DNA from: Clitoria ternatea
Lineage: Eukaryota > Streptophyta > Magnoliopsida > Fabales > Fabaceae
DNA: 64,000 nucleotides
NCBI GenBank assembly: GCA_037962975.1
Contig: CM075669.1
Location: forward strand, 121,722,501 to 121,786,500
Direction: 5' to 3'
A program made the translations under genes and the position numbers. Positions 19,518-31,800 of the stretch are shown one piece after another. Within the stretch, counting starts at the first letter, position 1, and every line of letters begins with the position of its first letter. Under the pieces are notes generated by a model. That model worked only from the letters and a program-made list of their open reading frames with translations. It was not told where the DNA came from and searched no databases.

Positions 19518-22500
19518 TGTAACATCCCAAATTTTAGAAAATAAATTATTTAAGTAATGATGGCTAATTATTTAACCTCCTAAATGCATAGGATATCTAA
19601 TTTGACATTAACTGTGAATTATCAGTAAATTAAAATTACTGAAAATCGATGACTTAATGAAAGGTGTGGGACCCATTAAATATTTTTGGACATTTGATGA
19701 GTTTTGAATGATGAGGATTGATTGATGGTTACGGTGGTATGATCGAAATAATTTTTTATGTTGAGGAGACATTTATATGGACACTATATATTAGCAAACA
19801 ACAAAATAACGAGCAGAACGAATTTAATAAAATTGAAAAATCCTCTCTTTTCTCTCTAATATTGTCATGTACTTCCCTCTCACTCTCTTCATTTCTTTGA
19901 CCATTAGACAAAGGCTTAAGGGGTATGTGCATGGACCATTAGGTAATACGTAATTTTATCCCTTTTTCCCATTTCCCTCTCTCCCTCATTCGACCACTCT
20001 TCTTTCCTCTCCACTCTCATTTGTTTTTCTCTCTTTTCACTTTTCTCTCTTATGCTCCAACCATCTATCTTCCTTTATACCTCATTCTCTTCCAAAATCA
20101 AGTTCTAAGCCTTGATTTATGAAGCATAAATTGGACTTTGGAGCAAGTCTTAGGTCATCCTCTCTTCTTCATTTCCTTATTTTCGTTTTTGGCTTGGAGC
20201 TTGGAGTTTGAGGTAAGAGCTCATGAATTCTTATGGCATTTATTTGATGTTTTGAGGATGTTGAAGCTTAGTAACGCTGGTTTAGGTGTTATTATGATGA
20301 AATATGCATGTGGGTGTATGAAACCTAATGTTAGAAGACTTGGAAATTTGAGTTTTGGGTGATGGCTAGGTGTTATATGAATTTTGAGGTATAGTTTTGC
20401 CTAAATGATGGCTAGGAAAATGTTTTTATTTGGTATAAAAAGTAGTTATTTAATATGGAAATGGAGTTTGGGATAAAAGATGATGATTATTGGTGTTAAA
20501 AACTAGAGAAATCAAGAGAATGAAATGGTGCTCTAAATTAATATGTATGGTAAGAGTTCTATTATTGTTGTGGTTGGTTTGGATAATGAGAATGTGGCCT
20601 ATTGAGACATCAGAAACCTATTATGGGTATGGTTTTGATGCGTTTGTAACCCATTAAATTTTAGAAAATCTTGGTTAATGGGAAGGAATTCCCGAAACCT
20701 AATGAAATTAGAACCTTAGGATTATTAAATGCCTAGAGCATGATGAAAATCGTGAAAATATATTTATTCGTGTAGTAAGAGTTAAAATGATGCTTGGCCG
20801 AGAAAAAGATTTCCTTATGTGTATGTTAATTGTAGGACAAAACCCGGATAGCGAGGCGGGACCGTCTAATCGGTCGAATTACTTCTCTTAAGGTAAGAGA
20901 AGGGTTATATATTTTAAATGTATGAATTAGAAATATTGATGATTGTTGTATTATGATATGAATCATATTTGCCTTGCCTTAAGTATTGTGTTATGATGCA
21001 ATGAATGGCTTGATGATTATTTTAATGGCAAATATGTTTGATGTATTTGGGATACATATGGTGTGTTGCTTGTGGTGAATTTGATGTGTTATGACATATG
21101 GAAATGTGTGTGCCTATGTAATGGTGTGCAAGATTGTATATATTACCACTAATGTTGATGATAATGTTTGACAATGTTAATGAAATGTTGTTGTATAACA
21201 CACCCATGAATGCTGATGGAAAATGATCGGTATGGTTGATACCATTGATTGTCGGGATTGAATTGTTAATGAGGATGTAAATACCACATATAATGATTGA
21301 AAGAATGATAAGACTTGTTAAAAATTTAAATCCACTATGAAAAGGTGGTGATGATGATAATGGATGATTAATAAGTGGCATGATAGGATGCATAATGTGA
21401 CACTGCATATGATCTGCATCTGCATTGCATCCATGATATATCTGCATAGCTGTCGGTATGGAATGTTAGGGGTGCCTCTGGTTGGCCTAGTGGGAGGGCG
21501 ACTCTGTGCACGAGCATTTGTTTACCCTAGTGATTCAGTGGTAGAATCATGAAGTTGCCCATGCTTAATCATGGGAGGTTGCATATGGTTGACTCGGCAA
21601 GGGTGGCTCTTAAAGGAGTAGGTGTCCCCGGTGGATCACAAATGCCATGACAAGGATCATGGTTGGCCCACAATGCCATTTTGATGTTGATGATTGTTTA
21701 CCACTGTCATAGTGAAAATGACCGGTGTTGCTTGATGGGCGATGCGATTTGGTACTAGTAAAATTGAGAATGTTATATATATGTGTACACATTTTTCTAC
21801 TGTAGTAGGGGCATGGTTGTATATCTATGCTTAAAATCCATATTGATGATTTATTTTTCCTACAGTCATATCCGCGTTTGTTGAGTATATTCCTTGTGCA
21901 TATGGATTAGTTTAAAAGCATTTGCATATAGCCTAGAGATATGCCAGAATGAGACTGGGACATTGAAATAGTGATAATTGTTAGAAGGGTGAAACCTTAA
22001 GAAGAGACAAGAATATTTATGAAGAAAACTATATGATTAAATCATTTAATGAATGACAATAGCCCGTATTGAGTGGTAGTTGGGAATTGATTGTGAGTTG
22101 TGTATGTGTTGACTATGTATGCTTATTATGATGGAAAGATGAATTTGGTTGTGCTTTTAGTGCTTGTGTTGCAAAGCACATAATGGTTTATAAGCATATA
22201 TACATGATCACAAATGTTTCATTTTCTTCATTTCAAATATGATGACTCACCCTCCATGTTGTCTCTTTTTAAGCAACTTGATGCAGGACTACCATGGGGT
22301 GAGATGTTCTTTAGGAGAAAGAAGTGTTTTGGATGAAGGTAAAATAGTTGTAAGCGAACGCCTTGGCTGACAATTGATTAAAGTATAGGCGATGTATATA
22401 ATTGTTGATTTTGTCCATAACATGGTGTACATGATTAGATTTATTTTGTAAATATTACTCCATTCTTTTGAGGAATTGACCTATGGCCATGTGTTTTGTA

Positions 22501-23255
22501 AATGATGAAGCATATTGTGACTATGTGAATTGGATTGCCAAATTGGTGGCATGACCCCTGATTGAACATGATTATGGAATAGATGATGAATGAACATTTT
22601 CATACCTATATGTGTTTGAGTATATAAATTCGATGATGTTGAATTAGTATGTGTTTTGGGCATGCTTTAATTGGAATGGTATATTTTGATTTAGATCCAC
22701 GTGCCTTGTGTGAAAGGTGTTTAGATTTTATATTTGATAATCTCACTCAAACGAGAGTATTGTTGCATCAAGGTTATGGTCTCTGGGCCATTCTCACTCA
22801 AGTAAGAATATTCTCGCCCAAGCGAGGGCCAAAGGATGTGGTTTCGCTTGTTGCTCACTCAAGCGAGGCTTAAGCGAAAGCCTTGGGTGAGTCTCTGTGT
22901 GATTCTCGCTTAAGCGAGAGGAGTCTCGCTTAAGCAAGAACGTGAGACTGAGATTCTTTATGATTCTCGCTCAAGCAAGAGGTGTCTCGCTTAACCGAGA
23001 ATGCAATGTTTTAATTCTGTGTGATTTACGTTTAAGCGAGGTGTGTCTCGCTTAAGCGTAAATGTGAGAGTTGATTCTGGAAGAATCATGCTCAAGCGAG
23101 GGTGTGCCCGCTATAGCGAAAACCCATGTAGTGCTTTCTGGATCCTGCTCGCTCAAGCGAGTCTTCGCTCGCTAAAGCGAGGGGCGGGGTCTCGCTCAAG
23201 CGAGAAAATTCTGCTTAAGCGAGACTATCAGGATTGAATTTCTTGACTTCTCTTC
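19518..23255 (+). mobile_element. Long LTR, 3'-truncated
   Basis: It begins TGTAACATCCCAAATTTT. It has a C/T-rich leader with donor-like GAG/GTAAGAGC at 20213, a CTTCTCTTAAGGTAAGAGAAG block near 20890, and a segment at about 21520-21690 (GCATATGGTTGACTC, AGGTGTCCCCGGTGG) that recurs at about 56165-56280. An acceptor-like block near 22250-22370 reads GACTCACCCTCC, then CTTTTTAAGC, then GCCTTGGCTGACA. A palindrome array is at 22742-23223. No GATGTTACA end follows the array, so it is truncated or disrupted near 23255. No coding region is attached. Confidence 0.7.
22742..23223 (+). repeat. Palindrome-pair array, 61-bp period
   Basis: Palindromes related to CTCGCTTAAGCGAG start at 22742, 22793/22813, 22854, 22905/22925, 22966/22986, 23027/23047, 23087/23107, 23148/23168, 23191 and 23210. 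Spacing within pairs is 20 bp and between pairs 60-61 bp. In the 23027/23047 pair, unusual bases on the outer side of the first copy (TTTACG) are matched by complementary bases on the outer side of the second (CGTAAA). This gives a 17-bp stem with one G-T pair and a 6-base loop. Confidence 0.85.
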
Positions 23256-23430
23256 ATTGTTTTGAAGTAGTGCCCGTAAACCCAAAAGACACATTCAATA
23301 GCCTAGGGATACAGAAATGTCTCATCATTACAAAAACAACGGGGTTTAGACAAGCATGTGGAAAAACAAAGTAACGACTATATTCCAGGTGACACGTGTC
23401 TTCTATAGGGATCTTCCTTCCCGATTGCGA

Positions 23431-23630
23431 TCACTCGAAAAACCACTTCACTTACAGAGTTTCCTCGTAATCACTTGGAAAACCACTTCACTCAGAGAAC
23501 TTCTTTATGATCACTCGGAAAACCACGTCATTTAGAGAGCTTCTTCATAATCATTCAAAAAACCACTTCACTCAAAGAACCTTTTTACGAACACTTGGAA
23601 AACCAACTCACCTAGTACCACTCGCTTGGA
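23431..23630 (+). repeat. Exact 40-bp tandem repeat, five units
   Basis: TCACTCGGAAAACCACTTCA-like units start at 23431, 23471, 23511, 23551 and 23591, exactly 40 bp apart. They have point differences but no indels, which argues for constraint on length or recent expansion. A TCACTCG-type motif recurs more loosely to about 23700. Confidence 0.85.
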
Positions 23631-23699
23631 AAATATTACTCGGCATCAACTTCCATAGGAAGCGTTTTTGACTCAGCACCTAGTCACTCGACCTGACTC

Positions 23700-24080
23700 T
23701 ACGCATGAGGCTCATGATTGGGGGGATCCTGTTCCCCCGAATCGAGGAGGCCTGTACTACCCCCTCTCCCCTATTTTTAGGCAAGAACCAAGGAAATTTT
23801 AAGGCCCTAAGGGATATAGTCATCTCCAAATCACCTTAGGCCTGGATCAAGGGCTCTATTTTTCTTCCTTTTTTACTCATTGTATAAATGGCCTCGAGGC
23901 CCCCTTTTTGTAAGTCAAATGACACATTTTCTAAGCAATAAAAAACCTAATTCTCCTAAGGAAATTGTCTAGGGTTTATTATGCTTTACGCTCTAATTGT
24001 GAACAAATAATAATAATAAAGGCTACAATATTTGTTTCAGAAACAATTTCAGGTTTCTTGATCATTCCCTATGTGGTGGT
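23700..24080 (+). promoter_or_regulatory. LTR-like promoter/polyadenylation region of an unidentified element
   Basis: A TATAAAT box (23883-23889, in GTATAAATGGCCTCGAGGCC) is followed about 50 bp later by AATAAAAAACC, then a T-rich tail. This compact TATA/poly(A) layout is typical of an LTR U3-R region. No terminal TG/CA pair, primer site or coding domain could be tied to it, so it may be an LTR remnant. Confidence 0.35.
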
Positions 24081-24217
24081 GCCCTTTTGAATCTTCATGC
24101 CCACCCCACTTCTTTATCCTATCTTCCGCAAGGGATGCCTGCCATTATGCACAATGTTACTTTGTAAATAAGATACTTATGAGATTTATATTATATAATA
24201 TCAATCATATACATATA

Positions 24218-24462
24218 AGGGATGCATCTTATAAGAAAAGTTCTCTTACATGAGAGTAAGAGGAGCGAATCTATACCGTATAACAATACCATGAATGGTT
24301 GAGATAAAAAGTTTTTCAAAGTCACATGATCACTAAAAAGGTCATATGATTTTTTTAAAAACTCACATGATTAATCTCAACCATCCATTGTATGGTTGTA
24401 CGACCCTAATTCGCTCCTCTCACTCTCACGTAAGAGAGCCTTTCTCATATGATACATCCCCT
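24218..24462. mobile_element. Fold-back element (MITE-like)
   Basis: The left 55 bases (from AGGGATGCATCTTATAAG to AAGAGGAGCGAAT) are an imperfect inverted repeat of the right 55 bases (from AATTCGCTCCTCTCACTC to GATACATCCCCT). Complementarity continues inward (ATGGTTGAGAT against ATCTCAACCAT), so almost the whole 245 bp folds on itself. There is no coding capacity and no convincing target duplication. It lies just beyond the last recognised MATE exon. Confidence 0.7.
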
Positions 24463-24468
24463 CTCTCT

Positions 24469-24472
<4 letters not shown>

Positions 24473-24516
<44 letters not shown>
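24473..24516. repeat. (AT)n microsatellite
   Basis: About 20 AT repeats lie immediately next to the fold-back element and about 55 bp from the last recognised MATE exon. Such a tract is expected to vary in length between individuals. Confidence 0.95.
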
Positions 24517-24519
<3 letters not shown>

Positions 24520-24571
24520 CAAAGTAGTTTGCTTTTGCTTTCAATACTTGTACATTAAAAAACAAAGTTAC

Positions 24572-24658
24572 CTCTTTCTTCCAATCAGTCTTATAGACCA
24601 TGAAGAATAAAACACAAGTTTGTAGGATAGTCCCTGACAGCATTCCAGACCAGATCCC
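24572..24658 (-). CDS. MATE exon 6 (last recognised)
   Basis: Acceptor TTTTCAG precedes GGGATCTGG. The exon encodes GIWSGMLSGTILQTCVLF to TDWKKE, part of the last transmembrane helix and its cytoplasmic edge. It ends AAAGAG/GTAACT, a good donor, so a further exon is expected downstream. The fold-back element and AT tract follow instead. Reading through the donor stays open for about 25 codons into the AT repeat. Confidence 0.85.
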
Positions 24659-27600
24659 CTGAAAATCACCCATCATAAAAAATCATTAGTAGTTTATTAG
24701 CCATCACTCTGAATATTTATTTTTTCTACCATAAAGATATCTAGACACTAAGAACGAAGATATTTTTGTTGCTCCAATTATGTATTTTATGAATTCTAAT
24801 AGACCTAAAGGTAAAAACCCAAAATATATGTCACTTTGTTACGGTAATTGATAAATTCTAAAATATTTTTTTGTAATGTGTTAAAGTTGTGTCAAATTCA
24901 TCTAGTTTTTATTAACATAAAATGATATTTGAGAAGATTATTATAAAAATTATGGGTTAGACTATGATTAAACCGACAAGGTAATATTCAAATTTCATTT
25001 TTATTAAATTTGAATATCACTTAATTTATTTTCTATTTTCATATTTATCAAATTTCACATTATAATATAATAGTTCCTATTTTTTTCTTTTTTAAGAGTA
25101 ATAGGTAAATTCCACCTCATCATGATATTCAAGTTGAATAAATATAACCCTTCTCTATTGTGGTGTACTATTAAACCCAAATTGAAATTATACGTTAAAA
25201 GAGCGAATGTTATAACCCGTAGGGGAATACTCACCTTTTCATTCGATTTTATTTTTTATTATTACGGATTTAATTAGATGGGATCGAATGAGTATTATTT
25301 TTAGTTGAATGACTAATCTAACTTTTTAAACATCGCTAAATAATTATAGGAAAGAAAAAAATAAAACAAGTAACCAACGGAAGAAAAAGGTAAAGCAAAA
25401 TGGCTCACCAAGACTCCAAAGTCAAGCTTGTACCCTATGATAAGGCCAAGAGGAACACCAAGAAGGTAGTAACAAGCAATATTCACATAAGCCACAGCTG
25501 TTTGCCACCCTGCACCAACAGCCACCCCTGAAAGAACAGGTTGCACATTGTTGATAACAATGCAAAGAGCCAACATTGGTGTGAGCTCCACCACCATCTC
25601 TCTCACTTTTTCATCATTTGAAAACAAGACCGGGTACTGCTTCCGGAAGATTATTAGAACCATTGAGAGCAAGAGACCAATCAAAGTGGACGTAATCACA
25701 GCAACCACAAGTGAAAACCTTGCTGTTCTTGGGTGTGATGCCCCCAATTCGTTTGACACTCTCACACTGCATATATATGTACAATTTTTGTTACACAAAT
25801 TAAAGTTCAATTATTCTTGGTGATTTTGTTGTGCTATATTTGTTGCTATAGCTTAGCAAGTGGTAAGAACAAACCTTACGGCAGCGTTCATTCCGAAAGA
25901 TACCATGATTGTCCACCCCAATATGTTCATGCTGCATATTCAATAACGAAAGATTCATATTTTGATGTAAAAGAAATTAATTAGTACTATATGCAATATT
26001 CTCGACATTTTTTTAGTAAACCAATATTCCCGATATCAAGATGGTCTGGACATGGCAACTTTTCAACCGGGCTCAGAGTCCAGACTTTTGGAAGTTATAC
26101 ATTCACCGTATTGACCAAAATCGGTGTTGCCTCTACGATAGGCGTTCAATATTGAAGGAATGAATAAGATTAAGGGATAAAACTAATTCCGCTGCTAAAA
26201 CGATAATCGTCTATTTTATTTAAAATAAATCAATGGCCACCGATGTTTGAGATCATTGAATGGTCCGAAAAATTCCCGGATTATTATAGCCAAAACCCCC
26301 CCAAAAAAAGTGAATAATCCGTTTGATATCTATTCAACATTTTTTTCCTGTTCTACTCATTATTAAATTATCTATTATGTTATTATTCTTTCTCTCTTTT
26401 TTTATCTCTCTTCTCATATACTTCTATACTGCCAGGATGTAAGAAAAAACATTTACTTACGAGATTGGTTATTTGAACAACAAATTTCTCTAACAGCGTA
26501 TATAGTGTAGAGTTTAGGAATTTTTAAATTGGAGGGATTTTTAGTATCTATTTAGTGATCATTTATAAAAATAAAGTTGTAGAAGTTAAAAGTCTAATAC
26601 TTAATATTAATTTTATAAAGTTAAATTTCAATCAATTAATAATTTTTTTTGTCCAACCTTAATTTGTGTAAACACTAATTCTCTCATTATGAATGGTTTA
26701 TGGAACCGAAACTATGCCTAAAATCATTTTAGTTTCTGATTTCTGATTCTGGTGGTTATGTTGACGTGTAACAAAGGGTTAGGACTCTTTGGTTCAAACC
26801 TGATATTGTTGGTTTACAGTAATGTTTGTCGTCTTTTAAGTTCAAACTTATCGTACATAGATTAGTGTAATATTTATTTCCACATCCCTCTCCATCACAT
26901 ACTTCATAAGTCCATATCATTATTCTATCTTACATTTATGTTTTCTGATAAATTTATAAACTAATAAAATAAACTATAAATTAACTCAAATCATAACTTA
27001 TATCTGTGTCAAACATAACATATGCAAAAGGATAAAAGCTCTATTCCTATAACTTTGTTTTGTACGGATGTATAAGAACTTTGTTTTGTCATACAATATC
27101 CTATCATCATTATTTTTATACATTTTTATTTCTCCACTCTTCATGTAGGTACATGTTTAAATTTGATTATTTTAAAATACAATGCACAAATCACCAAAAG
27201 AAATTACAACACACTATAAATATAATTTACTATTATAATTAATTAGATAAAATGATTTTTTATTAAAATATTAAATAAAAATTATTTAAGGTGGGTATAG
27301 TTTGATTAAATTCTCTCAAATTATTATTTTTTTACAATAAAATGGCACAAAGATAATCAATTTTTACAAATAAACTATAAATACAAAAGTTAACTATAAA
27401 GTTTTATGTTAATTTTTAATCATTATCTCTAAAATTTAGGCTATAAATTATATTTTTTTTCTTATAAATAAAGAAATATAGTATTATAATATTTATTTAG
27501 TTAACCATAGATATTTTCTATTAGAAACAATTTTATTTGAAGTGGGAATTGTAAAATAAAAAAAATAAAACATAAAAATAAAAAAATGTTTATCAAGAAT

Positions 27601-28757
27601 ATTGTAGGAGTTCTATCTTGATATATCACTTTCCTATTTGAAAAAGACTCAGTAGATTTATCCAAAGTCAGTAATTATTTTCTAACTTTAACGTTGATTT
27701 TTATTTTATAAATTTTAATTCAATTTTATTTATTTAATATACTATGTTCGAATTTCAATCCAATAGAACAATCAACCAGAATTTCAAGAGATATTTGGCA
27801 CATATGTAATGTTTTAAAGTGTCTAGAAATTTTATTTCTTTTATAATTATAATTACCGAAAATATTCAAATATGTTTGATATATTTAAATTTATTTTAGA
27901 AATTTTATTTATGTATAATAATTTCTTTTACCTGCTTAGAAAACTATGGATCATTTATTTTAAAAAATATTTTCATTTTCATTTTTACATATAAAACTAC
28001 CATTTTGTTTTTTTTACTTTTTCAAATTTGTGTACCAAGAGAAAACAAAAAATAAAATAATAATTTTATAAGAAAAATAAGTTAAACTATTATTTTAATC
28101 TCTTCTTGTTCAATAAATTTTAAATTAGAGCTATAAATTATTATTTTAATTCTATAATGTTCCTCAACTGAAAAGTTATTTTTATTTTTGTCTCAAATCA
28201 ACAAATCGTTATTTCCCTTTTTGTTGGATAGTTAATTTAAAACTAAATAAAAACTATTTTTTAGTGAAAAAATACTCAAAATTACTGTATGCTTTAATTT
28301 TAAAATAACCAAGATTACTAATACTAAAAATATAAAAACATATGAAAGAGAAAATATTTAATGATTAGAGGGACCATTGTAGAACCGGTCTCTTTATCCA
28401 GTTGTGTTGTGACAAGAAAATTTTATTTATATTTGACTAAAAGGGAAATGAAGAATGATCAAGGCGGCAATCTGCAACGCTATCAGTGTGCGATGACCTG
28501 CAAATTTGTTTTTTATAATAATGATCAGCATATTATGAATTATTGGTCCCCAATTTATGGTGAATGTCCCAATTTGTCCCCTCCCAAGTTCTATCCCCAT
28601 TTCATTTTTTAACTTCTAGTTTTCTCTCCCTCTCTTATATTCTCCTCTCTTATTTTATTTTTCTTCATAATTTTAGTTTATTTTATAACACGTTATCAGC
28701 ACGAGGTTCTAACCAACTGATATCTACTCAACTCTAGAGAGGTAATACATGATTTTA

Positions 28758-28801
<44 letters not shown>

Positions 28802-31800
28802 TTAATAATTTTAATTTATATACCTTATGTTATTTATGTATATATTATAAAAGTTCATGGAGAACTTATATCTCAAACATCCCAAAAGAATGTATAAGAT
28901 TATATCTATATCATAAAAAAAAGTTCCTGAAGAACTTATTTATAAACATCCTTGAGGATGTATAAAATTAACAGTCAAATATTTAGAATTCTTGAAGAAT
29001 TCTTAAAAATATTTACTGATAATTCCTGAAGAACTATATCAATTTTAAAAAAATTATTATAGCTTTATGTGCATTTTATTAAAAATTAAAAGCTTTATGT
29101 TAATAATGCTTAACTAATTGCTATTGTTTTGCTGATTGCTATTGTTTTCCACTGTCACGTGAATTGCTCCTATTTTTTTTGTCACGTGAATTGCTCCTAT
29201 TAATTGCTGATAATTGCTATGCTCCATATTATTATATTATTTTTAGCTATGTTAGTGCCTATTCCTATTACTGTCTTCTACGAATTTTATATTATTTTAA
29301 GCTACGTTAGTGCTGATCAATTACTTAAAGAAATGAATTCGTACAGTCGAGGATATTATACAGTCGAGGATATTATACGTTAGTGCTGATCAAGCTATGT
29401 TGGCAATTTTATATTATACAGTCGAGGATAGCTTAAAGAAATGAATTCGTACTACCTATACCAACAAATGCATTAGCCTTTTCGGTATCACTTAAGAACT
29501 CCAAAGTTAAGCGTGCTTAACTTGGAGTAATTCTGGGATGGGTGACCTCCTGGGAAGTTCTCAGGAAATGTGTGAGTGAGGACAAAAGCACATTGGAAAG
29601 GTCTCGTGTTGGTCTGTGGGGCGAGTCGTTCATTCCTGAAAAGCGGCTGGGGCATTACATAAATACCCTCTCGTTTTGTGGTATAATCTAAAAGAGAGAT
29701 ACGACCATGAGAAAACATTCTTCACTTTTCATGCATCTAGTATGCTCCTGCAGCAGCAATATCGCCAAAAGGGCTTTACAAAATATTCTGAATCGATTAC
29801 TTGTCTCCTTGTGGCTGAACAAAATAATGAATTGCTTATGCAAAATCATGAATCTCGTCTAATCGAAACTGCTCCATTCCCAGAAGTGAATAGGTCGAAA
29901 TGATAACAAATCATCATTTGTATTGAAAAATAGAGATCGTATGGAAAAGGGAAAAGATGTTCAAAGTAGTGAACAAACAAAAAATATTTGCTATCGTTGT
30001 GGTGGTCAGGGCCACTGATCTCGGGTTTGTCGCACAGCAAAACATTTGATTGATCTATACTAAAAATCCCTTAAGAATAAAGGGAAAACAATAGAAACAA
30101 ATTTTGTTGGTATAGGTGATGTTTATACTCCTTTTAATGTTGATGATTTCCTTGTTCTTCCTGAAGAAGACATTGACCACTCGGTTGGAGAGGGGAGTGC
30201 CCCTAAATAAATAATTTTATGTTTCATGTAATTTATTTTGTTATAAATTCAGTCTTTATCAATAAAATTTTATGTTAAATATTTATTGTTGCTATTTATA
30301 TTTTCACTCATTTTTTTATTTTATTTAATGAAGAATGAATGCTCATGTGAATGGCGAAGATATATGTCTCACAGATAGTGCAACAACCCATACTATTCTC
30401 AAGAATGAGAAATATTTCTACCATATAGTAAAACAAAAAGTCAATGTTAATACTATATCTGGTAGTATAAATATAATTGAAGGCTCCGACAGAGCTAGTA
30501 TTTTGTTATCTGGAGGTACAAAATTGCACATTGAAAGTGCATTATATTCTATGAAGTTTCAAAGAAATTTATTGAGTTTTAAGGATATCCGCAGAAATGG
30601 ATACCATATTAAGACCACAAATGAAGGAAAGGATGAATATCTTTACATAACAAAGTTAATTTTTAATAAGAAATGTATATTGGAAAAATTGCCTTCATTT
30701 TCTTCCGGTTTGTACTATACTTATATTAGTACAGTTGAAACAAATGTTATTGTAAACTAGAAGTTTACAAATAAACATGACTTTATTATCTGGCATAAAA
30801 GATTAGGCCATCCTGGAACAATTATAATGCGAAAAATAATTGAGAATAATGGTCATTTCTTGTCCAGTAGACAAGTTCTCCAAACTAATAATTTCTCATG
30901 TGCTGCTTGCTCTTAAGGGAAATTAATTACTCGGCCATCACCAATGAAAATTGGGAGTGAATCACTTACATTTTTAGAGCGTATACAAGGTGATATTTGT
31001 GGACCAATACACCCTTCATGTGGACCATTTAGATATTTTATGGTTTTAATTGATGCATCAACCAGATGGTCACATGTATGCTTATTATCAACTCGCAACC
31101 AGGCGTTTGCGAGATTACTAGCTCAATTAATTCGTTTAAGAGCCCATTTTCCCGATTATCCAATTAAGAAAATACGCCTTGTTAATGCTAGTGAATTCAC
31201 ATCTCAATCTTTTAATGATTATTGTTTGTCCATTAGAATTGATGTTGAACAACCTGTAGCACATGTTCATACACAAAATGGGCTTGCTGAATCATTAATT
31301 AAGCATTTGAAATTGATAGCAAAGACATTGTTAATGAGATCAAAACTCCCAATTTCAACTTGGGACATGCAATCTTACATGCGGCAGCACTTATTCGTAT
31401 CAGTCCTACAAGTTATCATGAATATTCCCCTTTACAATTGGTTCGTGGTAAAGAACCAAATATTTCCCATCTAAGAATCTTTGGAAGTGCGGTATATGTT
31501 CCTATCTCCCCTCTACAACGCACTAAGATGGGACCTCAAAGAAGATTGAGAATATATGTTGGATATGAAAGTCCATCTATAATAAAATATCTTGAATCTT
31601 TAACAGGTGATTTATTTACAGCTCGTTTTGCTGATTGTCATTTTAATGAATCTATTTTCCCACCATTAGGGGGAGAAAACAAACAGTTGGATAAAAGGAT
31701 TAGCTGGAATGAGATATCTCTATCACATCTTGATCCTCAAACAAAGCAATCTGAACTAGAAGTCCAGAAAATAATTAATTTACAAAATTTCGCAAACCAA

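Noticed and set aside
21022..21447. 141-codon minus-strand frame in the long LTR at 19518
   Set aside because: His/Ile/Asn-rich low-complexity translation antisense to an LTR, with no recognisable domain.
29456..29561. Functional 5S rRNA gene
   Set aside because: The 5' quarter and middle have diverged, the 3' end is replaced by LTR-like sequence, there is no T-run terminator at the expected place, and there is only one copy.
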